A stretch of DNA of 64,000 nt, from positions 744,001 to 808,000 of the forward strand of contig NZ_JAFKCW010000003.1 of assembly GCF_017254835.1 (NCBI RefSeq), given 5' to 3'. Of the stretch, positions 26,344 to 35,800 are shown piece by piece. Source of the DNA: Algoriphagus aestuariicola (GTDB lineage Bacteria > Bacteroidota > Bacteroidia > Cytophagales > Cyclobacteriaceae). The notes beneath the pieces were generated by a model that was given only the letters and a program-made list of their open reading frames with translations, ran no database searches and had not been told where the DNA came from. Positions within the stretch are counted from its first letter, which is position 1, and the number at the start of each line of letters is the position of its first letter. A program made the position numbers and the translations under genes.

Positions 26344-27345
26344 CTATTTCTTAAACATCAGCTCCCCGACCTCATGCTCCACCGGTTCGAGACTGTGAAG
26401 AAAGAGGTAAAGCGCTTCCAAATCCTCATCTGACATTCGTGAAAAAGGTCCCCAGTGCATGGGAGAAATTTTGATTTGTCGGCCCTTTCGGAACCGTACC
26501 TTCCATTCTTCTACCGTTTTGAATTTGGAAAGCGCGCTGTTGGGATGAGGGGTAATATTGGGAGAGCGCATCCATAGCTCGGGATCTTCACCCAATGCCA
26601 GATGCATCTCAGGAAAAGGCTCAAACTCCATCCCACCAGCAAATTCAGGCCCAATCGCCTCAAAAGTAGTCAGATCTCTTTTTGTATGACAAGCCACACA
26701 GTTTGCCACATTTTTGGCCAGATACTCTCCCCTTTCGACCGTTGCCTCCATCGGAGGAGCCTTCGGACTTGGATCGGGATTCTCAATAGGTTGAAAGGTA
26801 GGTGAAATTACCTTAACCGCTTTCCCCATAAATGTCCATTTACTGTCTGAGACTTTATTTTCAATGGGGGCCATAGTTCTCAGGTAGGAGACTACTGCTA
26901 TCAAGTCTTCATCAGCCATTTTCCAAAAAGGCATGAGCAACGCGATGCTCGCTGTTCCGTCTGGCTTGACTGCATGACGCATCATTCTGAATACCTGACC
27001 GTCGGTATATCTTCCAATGCCTGTTGTTGGGTCCGGTGTAAGATTTTTTGTGAATAAACTACCCAATGGACCCAACGAGAATTCTGCCCCACCTCGTAGG
27101 GGAATAGGCTCCCCTGCATCCGTAGCGACCATTTCTTCAATAGTGGCTACATGGCAATTCGAACAATGTGCCGGTCCGTGCACTAGGTACTTTCCCCTTG
27201 CGATCACGGCCGAATCCGTGCTTGTCTGAAGATCGGGATAGGGAATGTCATAGGTTTTGTTCCATGACGCCTGAACATAAATTACCATTCCCCCTATCAC
27301 CACAATAAGGAGGATTAGAATTCCGAGAAAGATTTTCTTGAACAT
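26344..27345 (-). CDS. Membrane-anchored dihaem cytochrome c
   Basis: 333 residues. An N-terminal hydrophobic helix (about 5-25) anchors or exports it. Two c-type haem sites are present: CSNCH at 61-65 and CVACH at 216-220, each starting a cytochrome c domain of roughly 130 residues with Met-containing segments (LMPFWKM near 137-143; SPMHWGPFSRM near the end). The architecture resembles cytochrome subunits of periplasmic alcohol/gluconate dehydrogenases, but no dehydrogenase partner is adjacent. It probably carries electrons in the periplasm. Confidence 0.88.
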   Translation of the reverse strand: MFKKIFLGILILLIVVIGGMVIYVQASWNKTYDIPYPDLQTSTDSAVIARGKYLVHGPAHCSNCHVATIEEMVATDAGEPIPLRGGAEFSLGPLGSLFTKNLTPDPTTGIGRYTDGQVFRMMRHAVKPDGTASIALLMPFWKMADEDLIAVVSYLRTMAPIENKVSDSKWTFMGKAVKVISPTFQPIENPDPSPKAPPMEATVERGEYLAKNVANCVACHTKRDLTTFEAIGPEFAGGMEFEPFPEMHLALGEDPELWMRSPNITPHPNSALSKFKTVEEWKVRFRKGRQIKISPMHWGPFSRMSDEDLEALYLFLHSLEPVEHEVGELMFKK

Positions 27346-27611
27346 CGTTATAGGGTTTAAGTGAACCGTTTTTACTTTTTATTCCATTGGCCTTTTTCGA
27401 CGATTTCCCCGTTTCCACAAAAAATGGCGTACTGTTTAGCCAGCGGAAAAACACAAAAGCAAAAGTGACCACATAGCTTCTGTACATTCGTTCTTTGTAG
27501 TGATTGATTCGCCTCAGTAGAATAAATCGGAGTGCCGCAAGCCAAAAGCTGTAGCCAAGCTTTGGGTTTATCCAGGATTAGGCTGAGTTCTTTGGCCACT
27601 TCTATTTTGAT

Positions 27612-28028
27612 TTATTGGACCGTTGCCTCGTGCAATTTTTTGGTATCCGCATACTGTTGGAATGCCACCACTTTCCCGTCTTTTAATGTCCAGAAATGCG
27701 CCACCTGAACATTGTAACTCTTCCCGTTTTTCCTAAGGGCATCATATCTCAAAGTGGCCAGCACTTTGCCGTGGAGTATCTCATGCAGCTCGATATCTTT
27801 CAAATTAAAATACTCGTGTTCTGCTCCTATTCGGGCAAAAACCCCATTCAGAACCGCCTCAGGCCCTAGGTATGGGTTGCCGTCTGCATAGGGATTGCCT
27901 TCTGCCTCATTCCAAACAATATTGGGGTCCATACTGCCCAAAACTGTCGGTATATCACCAAGGGCAAATGCATTGTAAAGTCCATCGATGACGGAAAGGT
28001 TTTTGCTTCCAATTTCAAGGCTATTCAT
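27612..28028 (-). CDS. NTF2-like (SnoaL/ketosteroid-isomerase-related) protein
   Basis: 138 residues with no signal peptide, so cytoplasmic, unlike its neighbours. The pattern is that of the SnoaL-like family: VIDGLYNAFALGDIPTVLGSMDPNIVWNEAEGNPYADGNPY near 13-53, then strands ending in VQVAHFWTLKDGKVVAFQQYADT. Members include polyketide cyclases and stress-related isomerase-like proteins. RidA is encoded immediately upstream (23-base gap). The 266 bases downstream before the cytochrome gene hold no convincing gene; a 75-codon GTG frame there (27372-27599) has no recognisable features. Confidence 0.83.
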   Translation of the reverse strand: MNSLEIGSKNLSVIDGLYNAFALGDIPTVLGSMDPNIVWNEAEGNPYADGNPYLGPEAVLNGVFARIGAEHEYFNLKDIELHEILHGKVLATLRYDALRKNGKSYNVQVAHFWTLKDGKVVAFQQYADTKKLHEATVQ

Positions 28029-28050
28029 AGTCGTTTTCAGTTTTAGGAAT

Positions 28051-28464
28051 TCATTGTTTATGTGCTTCCAGCTCGATTTCTATCAAAAATTCAGGTAGGG
28101 CCAAGCCTTTCACCTCAATCCAAGACCCGGTTGGAAATTGCTTTGTATAGAGCGTATTTCGGTATCCTGCATGTTCTAAAAAGGCCGGCATATCGGTTGT
28201 AAATACATTCTCAACCACTACATCGTCAAAGGTGCAACCGTAGTGTTTCAGCACTTGGTCCAGGTCTGCATAACAGTTTTTCATTTGCTGGAGAAAATTA
28301 CCCATTGCGGTGGGCGTACCTTCATCATCCATGCTGACTGCACCGGAGACTTTGATGCTGTTTCCGATTTTTACCGCATGGCTGTAGCCATAGGCTTTTT
28401 CCACTTCAGGCCGGAGCGAGAAGTATTCGGGCTTTTCGTTAATTGATTTATCTGAATTTTCCAC
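28051..28464 (-). CDS. RidA (YjgF/YER057c/UK114) family protein
   Basis: 137 residues. The family core is visible: AVKIGNSIKVSGAVSMDDEG near 30-49, NVFTTDMPAF near 86-95 and the C-terminal signature GSWIEVKGLALPEFLIEIELEA. RidA proteins hydrolyse reactive enamines and imines made by PLP enzymes. This member has Lys in the KGLALP segment, where the archetypal deaminase has an Arg that binds the substrate carboxylate, so it may belong to a non-archetypal subgroup. It is the first clear gene of a set with NTF2-like, cytochrome and EthD genes. Confidence 0.9.
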   Translation of the reverse strand: MENSDKSINEKPEYFSLRPEVEKAYGYSHAVKIGNSIKVSGAVSMDDEGTPTAMGNFLQQMKNCYADLDQVLKHYGCTFDDVVVENVFTTDMPAFLEHAGYRNTLYTKQFPTGSWIEVKGLALPEFLIEIELEAHKQ

Positions 28465-28527
28465 TTGATGATCAGGGTTTGATTTAGTAAGCTTTATCCC
28501 AAGAAATTCATCTCGTTAAAAAGAGCC

Positions 28528-29040
28528 TCAATTTTCTGTATCGCTGTTTCCAATGTCCCTGATACAGACAAACTTTCCGTTGCGCTTTTCCCAGATGGCC
28601 ATATATTTTCCGGTGGAAGTGACCTTTCCGGAGGCATCCGTTCTTGTTGATTTACCAACCTCAGTTACGATGTTGTCATCACCAAAAACCTCCAAAACCT
28701 CATAGGTAACCGTGCCGCCGGTAGGACTTTCAGCAAAGCCTTTTTCAATTGATGTTTGGATGGCGGCTTTACCCACACTCATGGGTTCTCCGCTTCCCAT
28801 CGTCACCGCATCGTCACTGTAGAAAGCAAGGATGGCATTGACATCACGGGCATTGTCAGCTTCTGCAAAGGCGGTTTCAATGGCTTGGATTTCTGCCTTG
28901 ATCGCAGCCATATCGGGTTGGGTGACCACTATCGGTTCGGGGGCTTTGGCTTCCTGCGGAGCTGGAGAGCCGCAAGAGAGAGTTAGAAAAGGCAGCGCGA
29001 TAAGCGCTATTCCAATTCGGAAATAGGTGGTATTATTCAT
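28528..29040 (-). CDS. NTF2-like (DUF4440/SnoaL-3) lipoprotein
   Basis: 170 residues from the ATG at 29040; 14 upstream codons are open but precede a clear lipoprotein signal (LTLSC). The core AIETAFAEADNARDVNAILAFYSDDAVTM near residues 51-79 and GKYMAIWEKRNGKFVCIRDIGN near the C terminus are typical of DUF4440/SnoaL-3 proteins. It is one of four NTF2-like genes within 9 kb. Its function is unknown; membrane attachment suggests binding of a periplasmic ligand. Confidence 0.85.
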   Translation of the reverse strand: MNNTTYFRIGIALIALPFLTLSCGSPAPQEAKAPEPIVVTQPDMAAIKAEIQAIETAFAEADNARDVNAILAFYSDDAVTMGSGEPMSVGKAAIQTSIEKGFAESPTGGTVTYEVLEVFGDDNIVTEVGKSTRTDASGKVTSTGKYMAIWEKRNGKFVCIRDIGNSDTEN

Positions 29041-29685
29041 GGTTTTGGATGTTTGGTGCTTACTCTGATCGGTTTTCGGCATCCCCGTTTTTATTTATAA
29101 TGCTTAGGTGAAAAGAATACCAAGGTTTCTGATCAATGAGAGGCCTTGAATCCGTCTTTTGCCCATCGTGAACACTACCATACAGATCACCGAAAGCATG
29201 ATGGAATTGGTCAGATCCATATTCTCAAGAGAAGCTAGAGCTGATTTCAATTTATTTTGACTGTTTTGGAAAAAGAGACAGGTCAGGGCTTTTTGAAAAA
29301 TCCCGAGATGTTTGGCTTGCAGGTAAGCTACCCAGTTGGATAGAGAAAAAGAATCAGCCTAGGACAAACGACCCGACTGAATGTCCGAAATGGGGTAAAT
29401 ACTTTCCGGGGAATATTCAAAAAATCGGGCCCTTGGTAAGTTGGCGACTTGATTTTGCTCGGCTTGGGAACCTACAGATCTACTTCTTTTTCCTTTGACC
29501 TCATGTTTCCGAGCTTATAGGTGTAAGTTGCCATAAACATCCGCTTACTTGAATTACCTTGGTAATCGCTGATTCTGCAAACGAACAGGATAAGACTTGT
29601 GACCCCTTTGATCTACTCAATAGACTTCCCAAAAAAGCTCGAAATTGACCTTTCGATAATTCGTATGGTTCTCCTGCGGGTCATT
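29041..29685. other. Gene-poor stretch between two NTF2-like genes
   Basis: 645 bases with no intact gene. The only recognisable item is a short minus-strand remnant at 29472-29600 that looks like the end of an outer-membrane barrel protein, listed separately. A 86-codon plus-strand frame at 29599-29859 runs antisense through the next gene and is not supported. Confidence 0.6.
29472..29600 (-). pseudogene. Remnant of an outer-membrane beta-barrel receptor C terminus
   Basis: Read on the minus strand, about 40 codons ending in a stop at 29472-29474 encode ISDYQGNSSKRMFMATYTYK followed by LGNMRSKEKEVDL. A terminal aromatic strand followed by L-G-N and a charged tail is the usual end of Bacteroidetes outer-membrane receptor barrels (OMP_b-brl_3 type). 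No in-frame start or upstream barrel sequence is visible, so it looks like the leftover end of a deleted gene. Recognition is by pattern only. Confidence 0.4.
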
Positions 29686-30210
29686 TCAATTGGCAGGCGG
29701 CGTCACGGTGTATCCCTGTGTTTCCAGGATATTCAACACATCATACCAATACCTCAGAAACTCGATTTTACCGTTAACTACACGGGCAGCTGTGTGATAG
29801 GGGACTTCGATGATTTTGCCTGTAGTCTTATGGGTAAGTGTGTTTGTTCCCCAGGATAACACCCATTCCCCTTCATTCCAGTTGTTCGTTACTTTCACTG
29901 GCAGATATAGCTCTTCTGAAATAGAGTGCTTGTATTGATTGATGCTGTTGGTAAAATATTCTTTGTGCTGAGTCCTGTTTAGAGAATCCATCCCACCTCC
30001 GAGTCCATACACCATGACGTTAGGTGCAAGCTGAGCGTCCATTTTAGAAACATCCCCCGAATGAAGGGCTTTGACATAACTTTGAACCAACTCAAGTGCA
30101 GTTGCTGCATTTTGAAATTCAAGGGTAACTGTACCCTCTTGAGCCTTTGAAACGAGAGGCGTCATCATCAGCACGAATGCCAATGGTAGCAATGATTTTA
30201 AATTTTTCAT
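29686..30210 (-). CDS. Exported NTF2-like protein
   Basis: 174 residues from the ATG at 30210. The open frame runs 43 codons further upstream but without a plausible start context, while the ATG gives a clean signal peptide ending in SKAQ (residue 23). The mature part has the NTF2/SnoaL layout: ALELVQSYVKALHSGDVSKMDAQLAPNVMVYG near 36-67, central strands with tryptophans (VTNNWNEGEWVLSWGT), and VVNGKIEFLRYWYDVLN near the end. It is the fourth NTF2-like gene of this region. No catalytic assignment is possible. Confidence 0.8.
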   Translation of the reverse strand: MKNLKSLLPLAFVLMMTPLVSKAQEGTVTLEFQNAATALELVQSYVKALHSGDVSKMDAQLAPNVMVYGLGGGMDSLNRTQHKEYFTNSINQYKHSISEELYLPVKVTNNWNEGEWVLSWGTNTLTHKTTGKIIEVPYHTAARVVNGKIEFLRYWYDVLNILETQGYTVTPPAN

Positions 30211-30322
30211 AGTTTGATTGTTCAGATAGAAGGTTAGATAAATTGAAAAGTTCGTTGAAGTGAGAAAAAAGATCCAGGTATTCAGTAGATTATAAAAGCC
30301 ATGTAGGACGAATGACCGGTTA

Positions 30323-30691
30323 TTGTTATCCCAAACCAAGGGAAAAATTTTCCGGGAGAGGTCTATCGAATCACTATCCGAGTTTGAAGAAATCGGAAAA
30401 CAAAGGGGCCATGATCTCGAACTGTTGAAGCACCTAACTTGGGTTCAGGATAAACTGAAAGCCCCAGGTGTATGCGATTTCATCCAAAAGTTCATGGCGT
30501 TAAATCCTTCGAACAAGGCCGACAGAGAGAATTATGAAATAGATGCTGAGTGTCACTGGACCTTGGGCGGCTATGCCCCGTTTGAAGCTAGCAGGATGCC
30601 AGCGCTGCAAAAAAATAGGATCAATCCCACATGCCCTTTCGGAAATCTTCGTCAAACTCGTCTAGGCAAATTCATACAAAGGGAATCCTGA
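30323..30691 (+). CDS. Orphan open frame of unknown status, possibly degenerate
   Basis: 122 codons in a 461-base gap, running 20 bases into the end of the oppositely oriented kinase gene. The product is hydrophilic and not recognised; the middle portion (GHDLELLKHLTWVQDKLKAP) could be helical. No promoter or start signal stands out. It could be a small real gene, a fragment, or chance. Only the absence of any other gene at 30211-30671 argues for listing it. Confidence 0.25.
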   Translation: MLSQTKGKIFRERSIESLSEFEEIGKQRGHDLELLKHLTWVQDKLKAPGVCDFIQKFMALNPSNKADRENYEIDAECHWTLGGYAPFEASRMPALQKNRINPTCPFGNLRQTRLGKFIQRES

Positions 30692-32810
30692 GATAAAAGG
30701 TGGAGCCTTCTCCTTTTTCCGAATCCACTTCCAGCTCTCCCCCATGCGCCTTGACAATATCGTAGCTAAGGGACAAGCCTAAGCCCGTTCCGGATCCCGT
30801 TGGCTTGGTGGTAAAGAAGGGCTGGAAGATTTTGTCCTTTATCGAATCTGGGATACCGATGCCGTTGTCTTTGATAGAAATTTCGACACCAGAAGGAATT
30901 TTCTTGCTGCTTATCCCGACTTCAGGCTTGAATCCATCAATCCCCGATTTGGCTTTTTCGTTGACCGCATAGAAGGCATTGTTTACCAGATTCAGGATTA
31001 CCCTGCCAAGATCGCCAGCCACGATCTCGACTTTGGGTAGCATTGGGTCGAGGTTTAGTTTTATCTCGGAATTAAAGGATTTGTCCTTTGCACGGAGTCC
31101 ATGATAGGATAGTCGCACATACTCCTCAACCAAGCCATTGATGTCGGTCAGCGATTTTTCACTCTGATTTGTCCGGCTATGTTCGAGCATTCCCTTAACT
31201 ATGCCGTCTGCGCGCTTGCCGTGCAGCCTGATCCTCGACAGGTTTTGCTTCAGTTCTTCTCCCAGGGCCTTTGCTTCCTCATAGTCCCCTTTTTCCAACT
31301 CTTCCTTCATCTCGTCGACCAGTTCCTCACTGACTTCAGAGAAGTTCTTCACAAAGTTGAGCGGGTTTTGGATCTCGTGGGCTATGCCTGCGGTGAGCTC
31401 TCCCAGAGATGCCATTTTCTCGGCTTGGATAAGTTGAGCCTGGGTGGATTTCAGCTGATCGTAGGCAGTGGTTACATTTTCTCTTTGGGTTCGGATTTCC
31501 TCTTTTTGAATCTGTAGCAGGCGGTTTGCCTTTTGCTTGCTGAGGTTGTTTCGGAAGAGCGAAATGCTGATGATGACAAACATCACCAAACCGCCCAAGG
31601 AGGCAAATATGATGATTCGTTGATTGAAAACGGCCGCGTTTTTCAGCTCCGTGTCTTTTTGAAGTAGCTCGATTTCCGCTTCCTTTTTGTCCAACTCATA
31701 TTCAAATTGGATCTGTTGAATTCGCTGTTCCGTACTGGATTTTGCGATTTCCTCTTTTACAGTTTTTGCGTTGATCTCATTTTCGTAGGCAGCCTTGAAG
31801 TTTCCGATTTGGGCTTCTGTTTCTGCAAGATTTTGATAGATGTCTACCAATTCATTTTTGGCATCAAGGGCAATTGCCAAGAGTTTTGCTTGCTCGAAGC
31901 TATCAATGGCGCCTTTGAAATTTTTCTGCTTGATTTGGGTTTTCGCCAAGCCAATCAGACTTTGCGTCATTTCAAATTTGGCGTCCAAAATTTCTGCGAT
32001 TTTCAGGGCTCTGTTGTGATAGCCGTATGCTTGCTGAAAGTTTCCCAACTCTGAGTTGATTTCCCCGAGCTGGGTCAGGGGAAAGGTGGCGTCGAGAGTT
32101 CCGTCGCATAGCTCTAAGGCCATTTGGTGAAAGTAGATGGCGGAATCATACTTGGAATCGAGAAAATAGACCTCCCCAATATTCATGGCGGCGATAGCTT
32201 CTCCCGATTCCAAGTCTATTTCTCGGAAAACCTCCAAGGATTTTTTGAAATAAGTCAATGCTTCGGTGATAGTATTGCGGTTTTTGCTATATACCGTACC
32301 GATGTTGTTGTAAGAGGTGCCGATTCGTAGTTTATTGTCCAGCTGCTCCGAAAACTTCAGTGACTCAAAATGCAGTTCCAAGGCCTTGCTGCTATTTCCC
32401 AACATGTAGTAGATAGAACCCAGATTACTGAGAACATTTGCTTCGCCAGTTTTGTCGTCGATTTCACGGAAAACCTTTAAAGCATCTTGGAAGGTCAAGA
32501 TAGCTTCCTGAAGTTTTCCTTGCTGGGAATAGGCCCTTCCTTTTGCGTTGTATGCATCCGCCAATCCTTTTTTGTAATCTAGATTGAGTCCCAACTGGAT
32601 GGCGCTATCGAAATTTTCGATTGCGGAACTAGGATCGGTGCCAAGCAACTCAATCCCCAACTCCACATAGGCAATGGCCTTTGCACTATCATCCTTCATG
32701 TTCCCAATCGAGCTCGATAGACTATCGACTCGAGAGGTTTGAGCCAAGCTTTTATTCCAGAGAGAAAAAGACAACAAAAGAAGAAATAACAAGAATCTAT
32801 AAATGGTCAT
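30672..32810 (-). CDS. TPR-containing sensor histidine kinase (HisKA type)
   Basis: 712 residues. A signal peptide ends near SLAQ (24). TPR units then fill about 45-370, with repeated A-x-x-x-Y/F spacing as in GKAYSQQGKLQEAILTFQDALKVF. A transmembrane helix (about 395-415) is followed by a coiled linker, the phospho-acceptor box AGIAHEIQNPLNF with His478, and an ATPase domain with NLVNNAFYAV, DNGIGIP and GTGLGLSLSYDIV. This kinase class is abundant in Cytophagales. No response regulator is adjacent, so it is an orphan kinase here. The large exported protease gene begins 6.3 kb upstream on the same strand. Confidence 0.93.
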   Translation of the reverse strand: MTIYRFLLFLLLLSFSLWNKSLAQTSRVDSLSSSIGNMKDDSAKAIAYVELGIELLGTDPSSAIENFDSAIQLGLNLDYKKGLADAYNAKGRAYSQQGKLQEAILTFQDALKVFREIDDKTGEANVLSNLGSIYYMLGNSSKALELHFESLKFSEQLDNKLRIGTSYNNIGTVYSKNRNTITEALTYFKKSLEVFREIDLESGEAIAAMNIGEVYFLDSKYDSAIYFHQMALELCDGTLDATFPLTQLGEINSELGNFQQAYGYHNRALKIAEILDAKFEMTQSLIGLAKTQIKQKNFKGAIDSFEQAKLLAIALDAKNELVDIYQNLAETEAQIGNFKAAYENEINAKTVKEEIAKSSTEQRIQQIQFEYELDKKEAEIELLQKDTELKNAAVFNQRIIIFASLGGLVMFVIISISLFRNNLSKQKANRLLQIQKEEIRTQRENVTTAYDQLKSTQAQLIQAEKMASLGELTAGIAHEIQNPLNFVKNFSEVSEELVDEMKEELEKGDYEEAKALGEELKQNLSRIRLHGKRADGIVKGMLEHSRTNQSEKSLTDINGLVEEYVRLSYHGLRAKDKSFNSEIKLNLDPMLPKVEIVAGDLGRVILNLVNNAFYAVNEKAKSGIDGFKPEVGISSKKIPSGVEISIKDNGIGIPDSIKDKIFQPFFTTKPTGSGTGLGLSLSYDIVKAHGGELEVDSEKGEGSTFYLRIPFV

Positions 32811-32895
32811 AAAACAGTTCTAATTCCCATATTCTATCGGACAGATTAGTCTTATTCAATTTGGTGATTTTTTGGCTAAAAGAAATAATACCTGT

Positions 32896-35800
32896 TTATG
32901 GATCTTTGATGATATGAATGGTTTTTACGCCTCGTAAGGTATTGATATTGATCATGTAGAATCCATGATGCATTTGTGAGAAGTCCAGCTCCAGTCGGCT
33001 TTCGTCACTATGCCAAGTTCTTCGCAATTGATGGACTCTTCCCATCGCATCCAGAACCACCAGTGAGAATTCACTTGGTTCCTCATTTACCAACCCTTTC
33101 AAGTTGAGGCTTAGGATATCTCTGACTGGGTTAGGATAGGCGACTAGTTCAATAGTTGATCCTTTCTCTCCCAATGTCGAGTTGTTTTCCGAAACAGAGA
33201 GCTCTGGGTATGCTTCATTTGAGAGAGGCGCTGTCCTGGCAGATTCGAAGCCATTTCCTATTGGCCGAATCGCAATCGCTTGCGCAACCCACTGCTCACT
33301 TATACTAGCCTTGGCACTCTTGTCACCGGTATTTCCGGGATCGCCTTGGATAATATAGGACATCATATTTGAAGTCAATCCTTGCTGCTGGTTTGGATCA
33401 TCATAAACTTCTATCGCACCGGTAGGTGGAGTCCAAGTAGCCTTGCTCTTGTTGGAGTAAAAGAGCATGACTAGGGTATTGCAATCTAGAGTAGTCAGAG
33501 AAGGAGCGGTCGCAATCAAAGATTGATTACCGGACGAGGCACGGGACGAGACGATAGGCCCATCGGGATGGTAAATGTCAGCACCCGTAATTCTGGTGAT
33601 TCCCATCGTCCATTTTGGAGCTTGTTTGATGGCAAATTTGTAGAGATCAGGCTCGCTTGCGCTTTTTACCACTTTGTAATAAGTAACCATTGCAATTTGG
33701 TTTTTCTGATTGACCCGCTTTATCAAAATCCATTCTTTGTCAAGGGGCGTAACCGACGGAGCCTCTCCTTTTTCAAACATCAGACCCACAATCAGCAAAT
33801 CTCCGACTTTGGTGTTGGCTGGTTTCTTAATGGTCGCGGGATTGCTGGTATTTCCTGCACCCATGGCGGTTTCAAATTCTCGGATTTCAGGAGACTCGTT
33901 GGCACACCCTACGATCAATAGGGTTTCATACGCTGAACTCGCGAGCAGATAGTTTTCATTTCCAAAGAAGGTGGCCTTTACCCGGTAAGTGCCGGGGTGC
34001 GATGGAGCTATAGCAGTAGGACCGTAGTTCGTCTCTCCCACTCCTTCATATTCGATCGTAATCAGACTTTGATCCAGCAGGTCTTCTATTCCTCCGATTC
34101 CGTAAGCAGATGCGGTTACTTCGATTGGTTCCCCGTTATACTCAAATATTCCGCCCATAACCAAAACTGTCGGAGTGGCCTTTTCGACAGTTAGGAGCCC
34201 TTTTGTGATGGTACCAATGACATAATTCGACGGGTCAAAGAGCTTGATGGCCGGATCAATCTCGAAAATACCTGCTGGGATCAAGCTATTGGCTGGAGAT
34301 GAGGCTTGACTGCCAAAGAGCGAATAAGAGATGGATTCTACTACAGATTCGGCGTTGTCTTCCAAGGTCACTTCGTTCCCTTCTGAATCGAGAAAGTTCG
34401 TCCTTATCTTAAAGCCATCAAATTCGGTGGTGAACGTCGGTTCACTTCCACCAAACACGACCAAATTTGGATCTGCGGATGTTTCCGCAGAGAGTGGAGC
34501 AGGGTATATTTCCAAGTCAGCCGGCAAGTAGGATGAAATGAAGTTTCTGGTTTCGAAGGTACCGGGTATAATGATGTGTTGTCCCACGTCCGTGCCGGTC
34601 ACCATATTAATCGAAAAGAATTCCAGGTTGAAATCATCGTCACTTTCTCCGACCTCCTCACCAAAATCGTAATATTTGCCTATATCGGCGTTTTCACCTT
34701 CTATTGCCAGTTCCAGATCTTTTTCTCCGAAAATTACCAGACTATTGTTTTCGGCTTCTTCTTCACTTCCTCCGGTGCTGTTAATGATAGTTCTCGAATT
34801 GATGATGACCCGGCCATTGATCAAGGTTCTGGCGTTGATCAGGGTACGTCCATTGATGATGACCCTTCCATTGATGAGGGTGCGTGCGTTGATCATCGTG
34901 CGCGCATTGATCATTGTTCGACCGTTGATACTCACATCCTTGAGCTCCTGACTATCGGGGTCATCAAGGTAATCGAGGAATGAAGCTACGGGCACATCAA
35001 ATGCAGAGTTGATGATAGGTCTACCATTGATAATGGTCCTACTGTTGATCATTGTCCTTGCATTGATCATGGTGCGAGCGCTGACCATGAAGCTTTTGTT
35101 GACAAAGTTGGCTTTGTTGATGAATGTCCTTCCGTTGAAGATTCCCAGTGGAAGACTGGTATCGTCTGGTCTTTTGGCCAGCTGAAGATCCTGCAGGTAT
35201 TGGGCAATTATGCCATTTTTCAATCCTTCGACGTCGTTGATCTTCACTTTCCCATCCATTTCGATCAGATCGGCCGGTATGATCACTTCGAAATCCAAGG
35301 CATTGCCGATCGATTCTCCATATTCCAAGGCAAGTTGGCCGGTCAGGTCTTTGGGTTTGATAGTGATCGGCAAACCTTCCACTTTGATGATTCCCGGACC
35401 GTAGTTTCCAAAATCATTGTTTGTACCATCATATAGCAAGCTTCCATCCTCCTGGGCCACACCGACATAGTTGAAAAAGTCCGAGAAGGTAAATGTAGTT
35501 TGCGGGTGTGAGGCGGTGATAATGTAAGTGCCGACGTCGGCCAAGTCTCCGCCTATTGTACTATTAAAGCTGAGTAGTCTCAATGAAGGATCCGGGTTTT
35601 CTGGGTTCAATGTGAGCCCCACTTCCTCTAGCGTAAGTTCGCTTGGTACCCATTCGTTGCCGATTCGTTCGAGCACACTAGCGGTAAATGGCTCAAGGAT
35701 TTGGGCGTACTTTTTGGTTACGTCATCAGCTCTGATTGCTATGGTTTTCTTGACCACATCGAAGAAGTATTCCGGGCCCGCAGATCCACCATCCTGCCCA

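Noticed and set aside
27372-27599. 75-codon GTG frame between NTF2-like and cytochrome genes
   Set aside because: No recognisable domain, Cys-rich but irregular, weak start, and competing frames overlap it; left as noncoding.
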